Assembly (NCBI RefSeq): GCF_050947335.1
Contig: NC_134989.1
Location: forward strand, 5,635,501 to 5,699,500
Source: Megachile rotundata
Taxonomy: Eukaryota > Arthropoda > Insecta > Hymenoptera > Megachilidae
Direction: 5' to 3'
DNA length: 64,000 nucleotides
The position numbers and the translations under genes are program-made. Shown here piece after piece: positions 1 to 12,659 of this stretch. Position 1 is the first letter of the stretch. Each line of letters starts with the position of its first letter. The notes beneath the pieces were generated by a model that was not told the DNA's origin, made no database searches, and worked only from the letters and a program-made list of their open reading frames with translations.

Positions 1-3000
1 TCATATCAATTTAGTGGGATACTTTATAACTCTTGGCGTCTCTTTTTAGCCGTTATTGGAATACCAACATTATTAATAACTTTGATAGCTACCAGATATC
101 CCGAAAGTCCGAAATTTCTCGTCTCTCAAGGTAAAACAGAGGAGGCGTTAGCCATTTTGCGAAAAATCTATGCGATAAACACCGGACACCACGAAGACGA
201 GTATCCCGTAAGTATAATGAATGACGAGTACACTTCTTTTTTTTCGTTTTTAATTGAATGCTTAACCCCTTCCCGCGTTTTGACGAGTCTCACTCATGAC
301 GCACTTGCAGTTCAAATGTGACAAACCTTACTCAAATTTTGAATACTCTTTAACTTGAAATTTAGGTCCAGCTATATGTTACATTACAAGGATCCCTGAA
401 TATAAAATAGTTACAACATTTTAATTTTCTTTGTTCGTTTTAATGTTATATATGTTAAATAAATGGCACGGGAAGGGCTTAATCACATGCACCTTCTTAA
501 GTTATTAGTAACCACATTTGATTACGTGTCCTTTGCTTCATCTAAAATAATAATTATTTTTCATCAATATTTCTTATACCTGCATTTTTATAAATTATTA
601 TTATATACATTTTTATCTAATAGTTTAAATACCTTGATATTTATATTACTCTTCAAATTTTCCACAAGTTATTTTATTCTTTAATTATTTTTAATTTAAT
701 TTATACTTTTCAATTGAAGATTTATTTTTTTCCTACCCAACTATTATACAACGACTATACAAATTTTCCGTTTCTTATTTATTATAACGTTAAAATATAA
801 TATTGGAAATAGATAACAGTGAAACTTCATAATAATTTTATATCGTTCGTTCTAATAATAAAATTGTAAATAAGCACGTAGTCTTTTAATTAACAATGAG
901 AATGGTTATCTGTTTTGTTTAGGTGAAAATATTGTTACCTGATGATACGATGAATGTTACCAACAAGGCAGGATCCAATAAAGACAGTGTATTAATGGGA
1001 TTATTGAAGAATATTTGGCAACAAATGCGTTGCCTTGCATCACCACCGCTTTTGAAATATGCACTCCTGTGTTGGTCCATTTATTTCGCGAACATGTTTG
1101 GGTAAGTTTTTCATAACTTATTACAAATTACATAACGTTTTTATAAAGTATTTATAATACTAATAAATATTTTCAATAATTGAGAACTTTTTTTTTTCAA
1201 AATTTAAGAGATTGTGTAACGAGAGTTTGCACTGTATTTTGAAAAGTTTGCAGTTAATAGAATATGAGTCATAAATAAAAATATTTAAAATGAATCGTCA
1301 CCTTGTGTACAAAAGATATAATATATAATTTAAAATACATTTTGATTTTATGTATATAAAATATAAAATGTATTATAAATTCATAAAAAATATATTAATT
1401 CAAAATGTAAAATTTTAACTTCATACATAACAAAAATATAACACAAAATTTAAAATGTTTTTGATTTTAGATATAAAAAATATAAAAAACATAATAAAGT
1501 TTATAGTATCATATAAAAATAAAACAGCTAAACATTTTTCTGATAATTTATAATAATGTTATTTTGCAACAAATATTTACGATTCACTGCAACCAATTAA
1601 CATTTAAAACGATTTTCAATATTCCTTTCTTCAAAAAGTAAGAGTATCACAATTACCACACTTTCCACATTTGTACTCCTAAATCTATTAAAATTTAAAT
1701 ATGTTCAACAATTTATCCATTTTATGAATTTATTAACACATACAACCCAACTATTTATAAATCTGATTATTTACAAAACATGTGAATATAAAATTACGTC
1801 TTGTAGATTTATTTTAGTAAACACAATTGAATGAGTAATAATAAAATAGAACTGATTATTTACAGATACTATGGTTTCGGTTTGTGGCTACCAGAACTGT
1901 TCAACCGTTTCGAGAACTACCATAACTTACATCCGAACAGAACAGTCAGCGTTTGTAAATTAATGCACGAAACAAATCTACAACCTGCAGCAACAGTTGC
2001 AAAAAATATTTTAATCGATTCCACGAGTATCGTGAAAGAGTGCTCTCCCAACATGGATCAGATGGTGTTCATTAACTCGTTAACCATCAATGCTTTCTGT
2101 TTGCTTGGAAATATCGTGTCCGGTTATTTGGCAAATCGTGTTGGCAGAAGAACTATCCCAGGTAAATTTCAAATATTCAAATTTAAGTCCTGCTTGACTC
2201 CTTTTTTAAAGCTGCAAGTTTTCATAAACCATGGGACACAAAGTTCTAGATTCCAAAAATTTCAAATTAACCCTTAGCACCCATCGAATTAGACTCGTGA
2301 CGTTACAATTCAAATGTGATAAAGCTAAATCGTATTTGCATGAAAATCGAGTTTTGATACCAATTGCAGTTGGTATGATTAAAGATTAAAGACTGGTAAA
2401 TCCAAAATATACCTAACGTTTCAATATTCTTTATTTACTTTAACGCTGCAGTATTAGGCTCTGAATGAACCTGCTGAAAAACTTGTAGGCTAAGGGGTTA
2501 TCAAATTCTCAAAGTAACAGGGTTTCAAACTTTTAAAGCCTGAAGTATTAAAGTTTCAATATCCCAAAGTTTTAAAGTCTCAAGGTTCCAAAGTATGACA
2601 TTTCCAAATACCTAAAGTTCTAAAATCTCAAGTCTTCAAAATCTCTAACTTTCTAGATCTTCCTAAGTCTCTAAGATTGCAAATTTTCAAGGTTCCAAAG
2701 TATCAAGGTTGAACTTCTAAAACTCTAAAGTTCCAAAGTCCCAGAATATCAAATTCTCAAAGTCTTCAAATCTTAACATCCCAGATTGTCATTGTCCAAA
2801 AATTCTGAAGTCCCAAGTTACCAAAGTTCTGAAATTCCATAGTTCCAAATTACCAAAATTATAAAATTCTGAAGTCCCAAATTACCAAAGTTCTGAAATT
2901 CTAAAATTCCAAATTACCAAAATTTTAAAATTCTTAAGTTCTAAATTACCAAAGTTCTAAAATTCTAAACCTTCAAATTACCAAAATTGTAAAACTCTAA

Positions 3001-5011
3001 ATTTTCCAAATGACCAAAGTTCTAAAATTTTAAAGCTTCAAATAGTCATAGTTCTAAAATTCTAAAGTTCCAAATTCTAAAAATGACAAATTCTTGAATT
3101 CTCAAAATGATAAATACCCCAATTCCCAAATTTCCAAAATTCCAAAGCAACAAATCCCCAAATTCCCAAAGTCCCGAAATGCCAAACTCCTGAAAGTTTA
3201 AACTCCCAAAACCCTCAAGTCTGAAAATTAAAAAACTACAAAACTCACTAATTCCAAAGTTGTCAAACTAATATCAAAAGTTTAGAAAGTTCGACTTCCA
3301 TACTACTTTAAAATTAATAGTAATCCTAATAATACTAATACGTACTCAGAAATGATTCAAGCTCCCAACGTTCTAATTGTATATATTATTCTTTTCAGTG
3401 ACGACAATGTTGTTGGCTGGCATCTTTGGTTTCTTGATTTATTTCGTTACGTCTTCCTTGCAAATTCTGATGGTGAGCTGTATGTTCTCGTTAATGATAG
3501 TCACGGCGAATTTCGTCATTAGCAGCATCGTGGTCGACATATTTCCAACACACGTAGGCGCCGTCGCCATTTGTATGATGACATGTTTCGGTAGAATCGG
3601 CGCCATTGCTAGTAATTTAGCTTTCGGATTGTTGCTCGATATAAGCTGCGAGGTTCCAATTTTCTTGGTTGGCAGTATAGTCATCCGTAAGTATTGACAC
3701 TTCGTTAATTTCTGATTTTAACACATTCGATGACAGTGTTTCACACTATATTAAATGCAAACTCGATTTTTAATTTATTTTCAAACAAGCATCAATTTTC
3801 AGTTAAACATAATTTATTCAAATAATAAACTATAGGTTGCACCATGTGCGTCTTTAGTATTTTTATTTATTATGCAAAGCTTACGTGCATCACAAAATAA
3901 AAAGTAAAGTACAATACTTTTCAAATTTCATTATTTATCTTTGTAGGACGCAAATTGTACGTCCTTTGTATTATTATGCAAAATTCATATGAAACAGAAA
4001 ATCAACTTTAGGTAAATAATTCTTTATAAACTTTGTTATTTATAATTTCTTTAGAAGACGCATGTGGTGTGTCAACAGTTGTATAATGGAGACGCACGTG
4101 ATGCGTCATTATTGTTCTTTATTGAATAAAGTTTATATAAATCATGAAATTGAATGTAGATAAATAATTTTGTTTACACTTTATTCCTTATATGTTAATT
4201 TTTGTACAAGACACATATGGTATGTCGATTAGACAGTGTAGGACGCATAAGGTGCGTCACTGATATTTTTTAATATTGTGCAAATTTTATATAAATCATG
4301 GAGTTAAAATGTAAATTAATTAGGTTGAATGCAACACGCTTTAGTAAGAAATATTTCTTATATCAAGAATTTATAATATGAAATATTCTATTCTTGTTTT
4401 TTAAAAATATCTCTTTTTGAATTTTTCGAAAATTTTTCTCTGTATGTACAATTTTTTTTATTATTGTCTTTCATAATAAATCATGTTCGCATTTATTGTC
4501 ACACAAAAATCTACAATTAACCCTTGAACGACAGGGTAACAGTGAACTAACCTTAAACAAAATTTAGACGAAACTATTTAATTACAAACTTTATATAAAT
4601 TTATATACAAAATGTACAAATTATGTATAAAATTGTTGCAGTAAAAATTGACATAATTCATCAAATTTAAATTGTGCAAATTACACAAATTTTTGTAACA
4701 ATTTAAATATAATATTAGATTGTACATAATTTAATACTAAATTCTCCTTTCATTGAAAAAAATTTAAAACTGCTTCTTCATTTACTATTATTTGTATGCA
4801 TGAAAGTCTTTCGTTTAAAAATTCGAGTGCCTAATATCCAATCTAAACACGGTTGTACATATCTGGGTTACTGACACCATTTCGTTCGAAGGTTAATAAC
4901 TAATCGCAAAAAAGCTGCACGCAAGATTGTATACAAAATTTTTAATTACTTACTCAATTATTTCCAGTTGGAGGATTGCTGGCCTTCGTTCTCCCAAAAA
5001 AGAAGAGTTGA
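1..5011 (+). CDS. SV2-like MFS transporter, 3' part (five exons)
   Basis: Partial gene of the major facilitator superfamily, close in character to synaptic vesicle glycoprotein 2 (SV2)-like organic solute transporters of insects; it should be a multi-pass membrane protein, and the substrate cannot be told. Exons 1-207, 923-1101, 1866-2161, 3399-3686 and 4968-5011 have good AG/GT borders and join in phase to 337 residues and a stop (5009-5011). Exon 1 has the PESPKFL motif seen after TM6 in this family. Exon 3 begins with YYGFGLWLPELFNRF, continues as a polar loop with Asn-Arg-Thr and Cys residues, and ends with an ANRVGRR loop (MFS motif A). Exon 4 encodes three to four hydrophobic segments. 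The C-terminus is short and basic (LPKKKS). The 5' half lies outside the window. No disabling change was seen. Stop choice relies on the exon 4 to 5 phase, as another frame of exon 5 stays open to 5202. Confidence 0.85.
262..482. mobile_element. TTAA-type MITE, copy 1
   Basis: A 221-bp insertion in intron 1 of the transporter gene with near-perfect terminal inverted repeats: TTAACCCCTTCCCG at the left and CGGGAAGGGCTTAA at the right. The TTAA ends suggest piggyBac-type mobilisation. It shares internal sequence (around CTCATGACGCACTTGCAGTT) with copies at 2267 and 56385. No coding capacity. Confidence 0.75.
2267..2500. mobile_element. TTAA-type MITE, copy 2
   Basis: Begins TTAACCCTTAGC at 2267 and ends GCTAAGGGGTTA at 2500. 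It lies in intron 3 of the transporter gene, directly before the minisatellite. Internal sequence (ACTCGTGACG, ATTCAAATGTGA) matches copies 1 and 3, so it is the same family though more diverged. Confidence 0.7.
2501..3330. repeat. Degenerate minisatellite in transporter intron 3
   Basis: About 830 bp built of short, imperfect units such as TTCTAAAATTCC, AAATTACCAAAG and TTCCAAAGTCCC, with a rough 9-10 base beat and a longer unit of about 45 bases in the middle (near 2800-3000). It is almost free of G in places. It fills most of intron 3. No coding frame and no hallmark of a transposon. Confidence 0.8.
3830..4320. repeat. Tandem repeat (about 150-165 bp unit) carrying paired palindromes
   Basis: Intron 4 of the transporter holds at least two clear units (about 4010-4158 and 4159-4320) and degenerate earlier ones. 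Each clear unit starts with TAGRTAAATAATT, has two dyads of the form GACGCAYRTGGTGCGTC about 36 bases apart, and ends with TTTATATAAATCATG. Dyads seen: 3948 (GGACGCAAATTGTACGTCC), 4056, 4092, 4210 and 4242. Confidence 0.7.
4517..4896. mobile_element. Probable TTAA-type MITE, second family
   Basis: A 380-bp AT-rich stretch in intron 4 with imperfect inverted ends, TTAACCCTTGAACGAC at the left and CGTTCGAAGGTTAA at the right. The interior is unlike the 262/2267/56385 family. The right end is just upstream of the exon 5 acceptor at 4967. Confidence 0.5.
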
Positions 5012-7309
5012 ACGTGTCCCGATACGAAGACGAAAGAGTACAAGAGATGAAGAGTAAATATTCTACGCTTATTACAACGTGCAACGGACGATCATTCCAA
5101 GCTAATTTCCTAAACATCACAAATATCGTTCGTCTAACAAATTCGTTGTACAACGTTGTTGAACGTAGAGCAAAAGACAGCTATTCATTATTTCTTTCTT
5201 GATTTAATAATTTCTTGAACGTCACAGTAAATCACATGTGCGATATCACGCTTTATCCACCATTTTATAATTTCAATTTTCTACTTGATATTTTACTAAA
5301 TTAATATTGCTACAATTCTACTTAAAAACTTCTTTATTCACTTTTATTAATCCTTCTTCGGATTAGTTAAAAAATTTAAACCGTACACGCTTTATAGAAT
5401 TACACACTTTCGTTATATTGACTCTCGTTATATTGCCAAACTATAGCAAAATACTTGTACAATAGTTTTCTCCTCTTTACAGAGCTTTCCGTGGCAAGTA
5501 AAGATAGTAATATAATGTAAGTGTGTTTGAACACTTGTGCAGATAATCCTCTATTATCTCAGCAAGTTTCAGCTGCAAATTAAATAGTTTGCATTTATTA
5601 ATTCGGTGAAATGGTACTTAAACGGAATAATGGCCACAGCAAATTGTGTATTCTCGTCAATTTGGAAATCCGAAGAAGGGTTAGTTCAACGCCGGTCACT
5701 GGTGATCGAAATATTTAATATAATAATTATTAGATCATTCCATAAGTAATCATTCTGCAAATTTAGTATTTGCGTCATGTAAAATTTTAGCAACTCAATT
5801 TTAGAAACATATCTTTATTGAAGGCACAAAATTCATATACTGAATTTTACTGAAAGAATCAAAAATGAAATCAAATTCATGATAAAATTAAAATCAAAGA
5901 TTAATCGAAATGAAAAAACTTTTTCAAATAAAAAAAAACACAAATTATTGAAAAACTTCATACAGCTGTAAAATATAAAGATTCACATATTTTTCATTAT
6001 TTTCTAGAACGTATTTTAATAACGTATTTAATACACTGAAATTGTAAATACAATCAAAATTATTTATGGACTGACCTGATATTTAAATAACTAGTTGAGC
6101 AAATAGATTACTTTGTGCAAAATATTAAATTATTTTGCTTATAAAGAACTTATTAATATTGAATGTTAGTTTAATAAAAATAAGTTCGCTCACAAACACG
6201 TATTTAAATTAAATTAATATTCTGTTCAATATTTTTTCATTACCATATTGAACAGAATCACATAAATGACAAAAGAGCACATAACATTTAGGTGCAAAAT
6301 ATTCAATGGACATTTGAAATCAAATGTTCATTCTAATTATTGCAAGCCTGCTTACAATTTGTCAGTTGGCATTTTCAGTATGAGGTTTCGTGTGCTGCGC
6401 GAGTGAGTGCATAAATGAACGTTAAAGTCTGTATATATATATGTTAAAGTTAAATGTGTAAATGCGAACGATATGTATGCAAATATGTGAAAGAATAATA
6501 AATTTTTGTAAATCAATGAAGTCAGGTGTGTTCTTCATATTACAAATTATAACTTCCCTTGCTGTATATAAGACTTTACCTACTTGTAAAATACAAATAC
6601 GCCCTCGCTTTTAAGGTGTTGCAGTGATACGGATGCACTACTTATGAAATCAAATCTAATAGTATCTTAAACTACAGATTTCAAGCTTCAATTACAAAAA
6701 CAGAAACATAATTTTACGGTGATTTTTGGTGGAGTTACCGTCAGTCAAACTTGGCCAATTTCTGCGAAGACTTTTTCCATGCTAAATTTTTTTTTTTGTG
6801 CAGTGTATTATTAGATCCTTATTACTCTACATATATGTATATCTCTAGTTTATCACATTCATATACACCCAAATTCTTCCACTATTTTACTCTTAAGTTC
6901 CCCCTCTCACTAAATTCCATGTATCCTTAATTCTCCCTATCCCTAAGCTTTTTAAATTCTCAAGCACCAGATAGATATGAGATAGTGTTTATTTAGATAT
7001 AAGATAGAATGTGAACTTACGAATTTCGAAGCATACGAATTTGAATGTACCGCGATGTAATTATGAGGTATAAGATGTTATAAGATTGTAATCTTGTATA
7101 CATATACTAGAATGGGTGGCGAATTTACCCACACGCCATCTTCCTTGAAAAAAATAAACTGAAACTCAAAAGCACCCATATCCCCATATCCCTCATATTC
7201 CGATTTCCAATGTATCCTTGCATTCGCCAAATCTTTCGCATCTCTATATTCTCTTTATTCTTATATTCTCCTATTTCTACATCCTCCATCTCCCCATCTC
7301 CATATCAAT
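5012..7309. other. Spacer between transporter and OR array
   Basis: AT-rich sequence with no open frame that resembles a known protein. From about 6890 to 7310 it turns pyrimidine-rich, with repeated CCCATATCCCC and ATTCTCC-type words (low-complexity tract). Poly(A) signals for the transporter would lie at the left edge but none is singled out. Confidence 0.6.
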
Positions 7310-9040
7310 ATTTTGTATGAATGTCATACAACTTACATATATCTTTCGCAATTACTTCGACCAGTAACAAACACAGTTACACGGTTCAAAAATCGTTAAA
7401 GTAAGGAGGTAATTGTACTGAATATTCCTGCGGAGAATCGAAGGCAGTAGAAGATGCATCAAGTTCAATACCCCCGGGAAAATGCTATTTTCTTTTTGCA
7501 CGTTTTTCACGTGTCTTAACCGCCCCGTATCATTAACTTATAGTTTCGTAGCAACCGAGTCTACGTACCCCTTGGATACGGTGTTTGTACGAGGGTTGCT
7601 ACCCCCTTCCAGGCTCAGTCGGCGTCGGTTCTTCGAAGGGAAAGAACGTACTGTGCGTCGCTGCCGCTTTTTTATTGCAATTCACTGGATTTTGAATATT
7701 CTTTATCAGTGCAAGTATCTGTATTTTAATATATAGCAGTGTTTGAGGATGTGCAACCTTTATGGTGTCAAAAATGTAAAATTCTAGTGAACCGTTGTGT
7801 TTACGCGTTGACTGCTACGGCGGCAATAGGTATCTGTTATGAAACATATCGAAATCGTAATTATGCTCATTAGTGTGTCTAATATATTTTAATTTCCTGA
7901 ACGTAAGAAAGACTTGTAATTCGAGAGTGAGGAATGTTATATGTATTAATACGTTAACTGTCACGATGACAATACATATTTGTTGTGATACGTGGCACTT
8001 ACCCCTGCACCTAAATCGAGAACTGATCACCTTTTAGAAAATTATCTAACATACATAGGAAAGTAGGATACGAGTAACATGGTTAGTAACTGTAGCGTGG
8101 TGGTATAATAGTGTTACATATTAAGAAAACAACAGGATAAAAGAAACGGTAGAAGAAAATTTTCTGAAAAAGTTAATTGTGTTAATTAGTGTGCGTGTCT
8201 GATACGATTACACATTTCACTATGATAATGTGAAGAATTTGAAAGTCAAAAATTCCAAGTGTTACATTAACACGTTGATTGTTACATTAAAAGTGAGTAC
8301 ACGAAGCATGCTAAAATCAATAACCACAATTAATTTTTTATATTATTTGTTTTATTCGAGGCGTTTTAATAGTAGCACCATAGTTTTGAAAATATTGTAA
8401 GTTTTTCACATATTCAGATTGGGAAAATTTTATATCTAGTAAAATGACAAATAATTAACAATTCATTAACAAATAACTTATTGTTTCAAATATATTGTTA
8501 TTTTTATTATATAAGTGATGTGACAAAGATAATTTTATTCTGTGTTTAATACCAGTAAGATATTTCCAAATAATTTTTTTATTTACATTATTTTATTGGA
8601 ATGAAACGATAAACAATTTGAGATTAGAAATTTAATGGTATAGATAATTCCTTTCTGTTAATTATTTGCGTGATATATTTATTTCCAATTATTTATTTTT
8701 AATTACAAGAATATATTTTAACTTGCTGCTACTATAAACTGTTAAATATTTGCGCATAATAAAATATTATTACTATCCTAATTAAAACAAAATACTCTTT
8801 ATTATTAATATTATTATTGGATACTATTATCGGAAATATTCGTATTCATTTTTTAATCAAAGAATAATTTGATTACTTACACTGTATTTTCTATTTTTTT
8901 TTTTGAAAAAATTCAAAACCTCCTAATTTGACTTCTTTACAAAATAAGGAGTAGTAATTTTTGGCCGCAGCAAATTGATTATCAGGCTCAATAATTTTGG
9001 GATTATTTATCCATGTCAAAGACGGATGCAAGTAAATTTA
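7310..9040. repeat. Low-copy duplicated block, left copy
   Basis: The first 1.33 kb (7310-8640) is closely matched by 58590-59927, and the later part (about 8150-9040) by 24371-25170. The part near 8040-8160 is also related to the flank upstream of the OR genes (GTAGCGTGGTGGT, AAGAAACGG, AAAATTTTCTGA words), so the block seems to join an OR flank to unrelated DNA. At about 7545-7605 a GC-rich segment can fold with arms GTAGCAACC and GGTTGCTAC. A 71-codon frame on the - strand (8030-7815) is open in both full copies, but substitution looks neutral. No product assigned. Confidence 0.7.
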
Positions 9041-9617
9041 CAAATACCATTTTTATTTTATCATACAACAAGTAGAGTCACTGTAATGACAGCAACACAG
9101 TAAAGTAGGATACTGCCGCTTTTAAAAGCTGAAAAATAAAGATTCAATAGAGAATATTATTTTTAGGAGACGATAGTACTGACATACCACTGCGAAATTT
9201 GCGATTGACGGACTAATGACGGAGAAAAAGTTGAATGAGACGCTTTTGTTGCTTTTCAGTATAATAATCTGCAATAATTTTTGCGTTGCTACAGACGTTT
9301 CGTACCAGTCGGAACTATACCTGTGAATAAAAACAAAGACATATTGCTATGTTGAATGAAATCTGGTACGACTAAAAGGGTGTTAGTTAAAAAAAATACA
9401 CTTCAATACAGTTCATTAATATTTTCAGTTACATATCAAGATACGGGTTTATAGAAACATATCAACAATTTGTTCTGCAATGTTAAACAGCAATATCTAC
9501 AAATCCTCGAAATAAATTTGTCTGCAACTCTAACTAGTTATTAGTGGATCAGAGAGATTTTGGTAAAAATAGTGCCACATTTAAATGTAAAGACGTGTAT
9601 TACTATAATATGGCTAC

Positions 9618-10640
9618 TGTTAGGGATATAAATAACAAAAAACAAATAACGAAGGCAAGGAATTAATTATTATGTATTGCGAAACAAAATCGAATTATTT
9701 ATAACAAATAAAGAACAAAATTGCAAAACAAATTTCAATGTAACATTTAATTCAACTCAAAAGGAATGGCTTTATATTATTAACGAAATATATAATAGCT
9801 AAATTCTAAGTGACAATTTGTAACGTGGAGCGCAATGAACAACCGACCGAAAGGACGGTCTACGAAAGAGTGCTCGCAACTGATAAGCCGTAGCGGCTCG
9901 AACCACACGTTATCACGTGGCCCTTCCCCCACTCCGGCCTACACATTTGCGAATACCTGCCGGCTTTATTCTTAGGACCATTTTTTTTTTTTTTATACGA
10001 GGGGAAATCTTCATAGACCCCCCCACACCCCGGAGGAAGAGCGGGGGCAGTGTGAGATTCTTACTCACTAAAACCCCTCGGTGATGCCCACCCTCTACGG
10101 CTTTGAAGGGTGATGGGACCCGACGCATAAACGGCGCCACCACCCGCCAACCGATTTGCGCTGAAGGCGCCCAACTCGGGGGGAGGAGAAGCCTCCCACC
10201 CCAAGTTATTCTTAGGACCAGCCTGAACGTCTCGGAAAAATTACATGGGTAATTTTAAACATGGGTCCGCGGAACCTCACCAGATGCAACCATAGTCCAA
10301 ATCGGGGTCGATGGAGGCCTCAGGGGTCCGTCATGAACGTCCTCCCTAGCCACGGCCTGAACGGCCCCAGGTTCGCAAAAGCGTCCCTGTGCATGCAAAG
10401 AGATTACCGTCCAGGTTGCCAATTAAACGCGAATTTTCCAATACTCTACCTTTCTCTCAGATCTTCATTTGCTCCCTTACATGTCTTTTTGAACTTAAAA
10501 ATATGCAAAGATGTGTATAAATGCATGACAAACTAAAATTGCTTTTCTTATTATAACAAATAATTAAAACAACACAAAACTACGAAAATAATGCCAACGA
10601 TTAAACTAAATTTAGGATTTTTGCATTTCTACACTCAACA
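9618..10640. mobile_element. Solo LTR in intron 7 of OR-1 (with nested LINE)
   Basis: Starts TGTTAGGGATA, ends CACTCAACA (TG..CA), and is flanked by GCTAC and ACTAC, a 5-bp target duplication with one mismatch. The same intron in OR-4, OR-5, OR-7 and OR-8 reads straight through as ATATGRCTACTTAGCG or a close variant, showing the empty site. Its GC-rich middle stands out against the AT-rich array. Without the nested LINE it is about 783 bp, fitting an LTR left by recombination. The superfamily cannot be told. Confidence 0.7.
9981..10205 (-). mobile_element. 5'-truncated non-LTR retrotransposon 3' end
   Basis: Fourteen T at 9981-9994 form the poly(A) tail of an element on the - strand. A perfect 15-bp target duplication, TTATTCTTAGGACCA, flanks it (9966-9980 and 10206-10220). 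The body is GC-rich, with GGGTTTTAGTGAGTAAGAAT and runs of G/C much like 3' untranslated ends of R1-clade LINEs; that assignment is from memory of the family style. No reverse transcriptase is left. Confidence 0.75.
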
Positions 10641-11362
10641 ACTACTTAGCGATCAACACGTTAAAAGTCAGCAGGAAAAGTTTAGTACACATAATATTCC
10701 AAGACATTTACGTTGTTAGAGAGATGCTGCTAGCGCTGTCAATCATGTATTCGACTGCAACGTTTAACCAAAAGAAGTATCCAAGTGAAGCAGTCAGTAC
10801 CACGGCAGAGAATAAAGTCTCCCTGATATCTGATAACTGAAGCACTGTCACAGAAAGCTTGAACACACAAAATAATTTGAAAATTATATTACGTTTGTTT
10901 TTAGGCAAGAGAATAATGTTTATGTCAATTGATAAACTGTGCATAAATTACTCACGCAAAACAAACTAATGCTCATAACAATCATACCCAGTATGGTGAG
11001 GATACTGTATGACACTTTACTTTTTTCGCTTCCCTCATATAAATTCCTTCAAGGATAAACATATTAATTACGCGGAATATCGTGCTGAATACATGAAATG
11101 CAGACTTTAAAAGTGTAGTAGGCCAACCTATTAGTAAGTGCTTACTGAATAGCCCGTCGATGAAAAAATACACCAGTAGCTATGTAACTAATAGTTTCGT
11201 TATTTGTATTGTTTCGTGGATGAAGCGATGCTACGGATTCCGCAAGGACGGCTGTTTTGAAATAATAACTGAGAATGGAAGATGTGAACATTTTAAAAAA
11301 TGTGCTATAGATAGTACAGGTTAAGTACAGATGAGAATTTAAAATCACTTGATATAGCCATA

Positions 11363-11676
11363 CAGGGTGTCCACGCCTAACAATGAAAACTAGTAAATTC
11401 CTAAGCGATATATCTCGAAAACTAATAAAAATCAGGTAAATACATTAAATCTTAATGAATTCGTCTTGAAAAGTATTATCGACTGATCGAAAAAAAAATA
11501 GTTGCATGTAAAAAACGAAGCTTCACCATCATATCTTTTCCATTAATAACATTAAAAAATGTTGTTTACGCTAAAACATATAGCCGCTTTTACCCTGCAA
11601 TTTCTATATAAAAAGTTTTTCGTGTCATTAATAGTTCATGAAATATCGGCTGTTACACTTAGGCGTGGATACCCTG
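11363..11676. mobile_element. TA-flanked MITE in intron 4 of OR-1
   Basis: A 314-bp element with 18-bp inverted ends CAGGGTGTCCACGCCTAA and TTAGGCGTGGATACCCTG (one mismatch), flanked by TA on both sides, so Tc1/mariner-type target choice. No coding frame. Confidence 0.8.
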
Positions 11677-12659
11677 TATGCATTCTTATTTTCATTTACA
11701 TTAAATAATTGCGAACGCACAATTTGAAGTTTTAGTGAATGGGTAACCGAGAAAAGAAGTAATCGATACAATTTTTGGAATGGATTGAACAACGTGGTCT
11801 AATTCGTTGCAGAATAAGAGATACAATTATTAAAAGTGAACACACTCTCGCTACAAACATTCTCGTATACTTGAAAAAATCTTTGTTTGAATCTATTTAG
11901 AAGTACGTGCATTTTATGGATAATAAGACAGTATACATATTTCAGGCTAACCTTGCAATACCAAATGAACCAGCGACATGCAAGCTGAACATAATCATGA
12001 TTGATTCTGTTCCAACCAGTATGGTTATATCCATGATTATCGCTAGATAAACCAGACTGATGTTCAAAATAGGATGTTGTTTTTTTTCAATGAAGAATTC
12101 GATGTGAATTGGAAACTCAAGTGGGCGAGATTCATTTAAGGGCACAATTATATCCAAAATAATGGGTGAAATATGGTATAGTATTAATATAAACATTCCT
12201 GGATAAAAGAATGCTGTAACACATTTTAAATAAGCTGAAACAATATCGAAATTACAAACTTTTTAAGATTATACTTACCTGCAAAATATATTACGAGACG
12301 TTTTCCATGAAACGCGTGGATCTGCATAATTCGAAGTACCTCGACGTTATTCGTCTCCCAATCTAGTCTGACTTCATCTAGAAATGCTTTTAACTGGATT
12401 TGATAATAATATTTATATGAATGTTTCGTAAACGTGAATTCAATCCCATTATGTGACTTACGTCGTTGATGTGATACCAGAATGTGTGGTATTTTGTAAA
12501 CACGACTATTGTCATTGCTGCAATTGATATATCTCTAAGTTGCTGAAACAGACTTCTGTCTGCAATGAAGAAAACTGCAAACTAAGAAAGACATTAAGTT
12601 TGTTAAATGTAGGTCGAAAAATGTCAGAAAATTTTCATAAACGTACCAAATAATGAAAT

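Noticed and set aside
5009..5202. Longer C-terminus of the transporter in another frame of exon 5
   Set aside because: The exon 4 to exon 5 splice fixes the phase, which ends at the TGA at 5009; the longer frame has no transporter-like sequence.
9913..10143. 76-codon frame in the GC-rich insert
   Set aside because: It runs through the poly(A) end of a truncated LINE and into the solo LTR, so it is a chance frame in GC-rich DNA.
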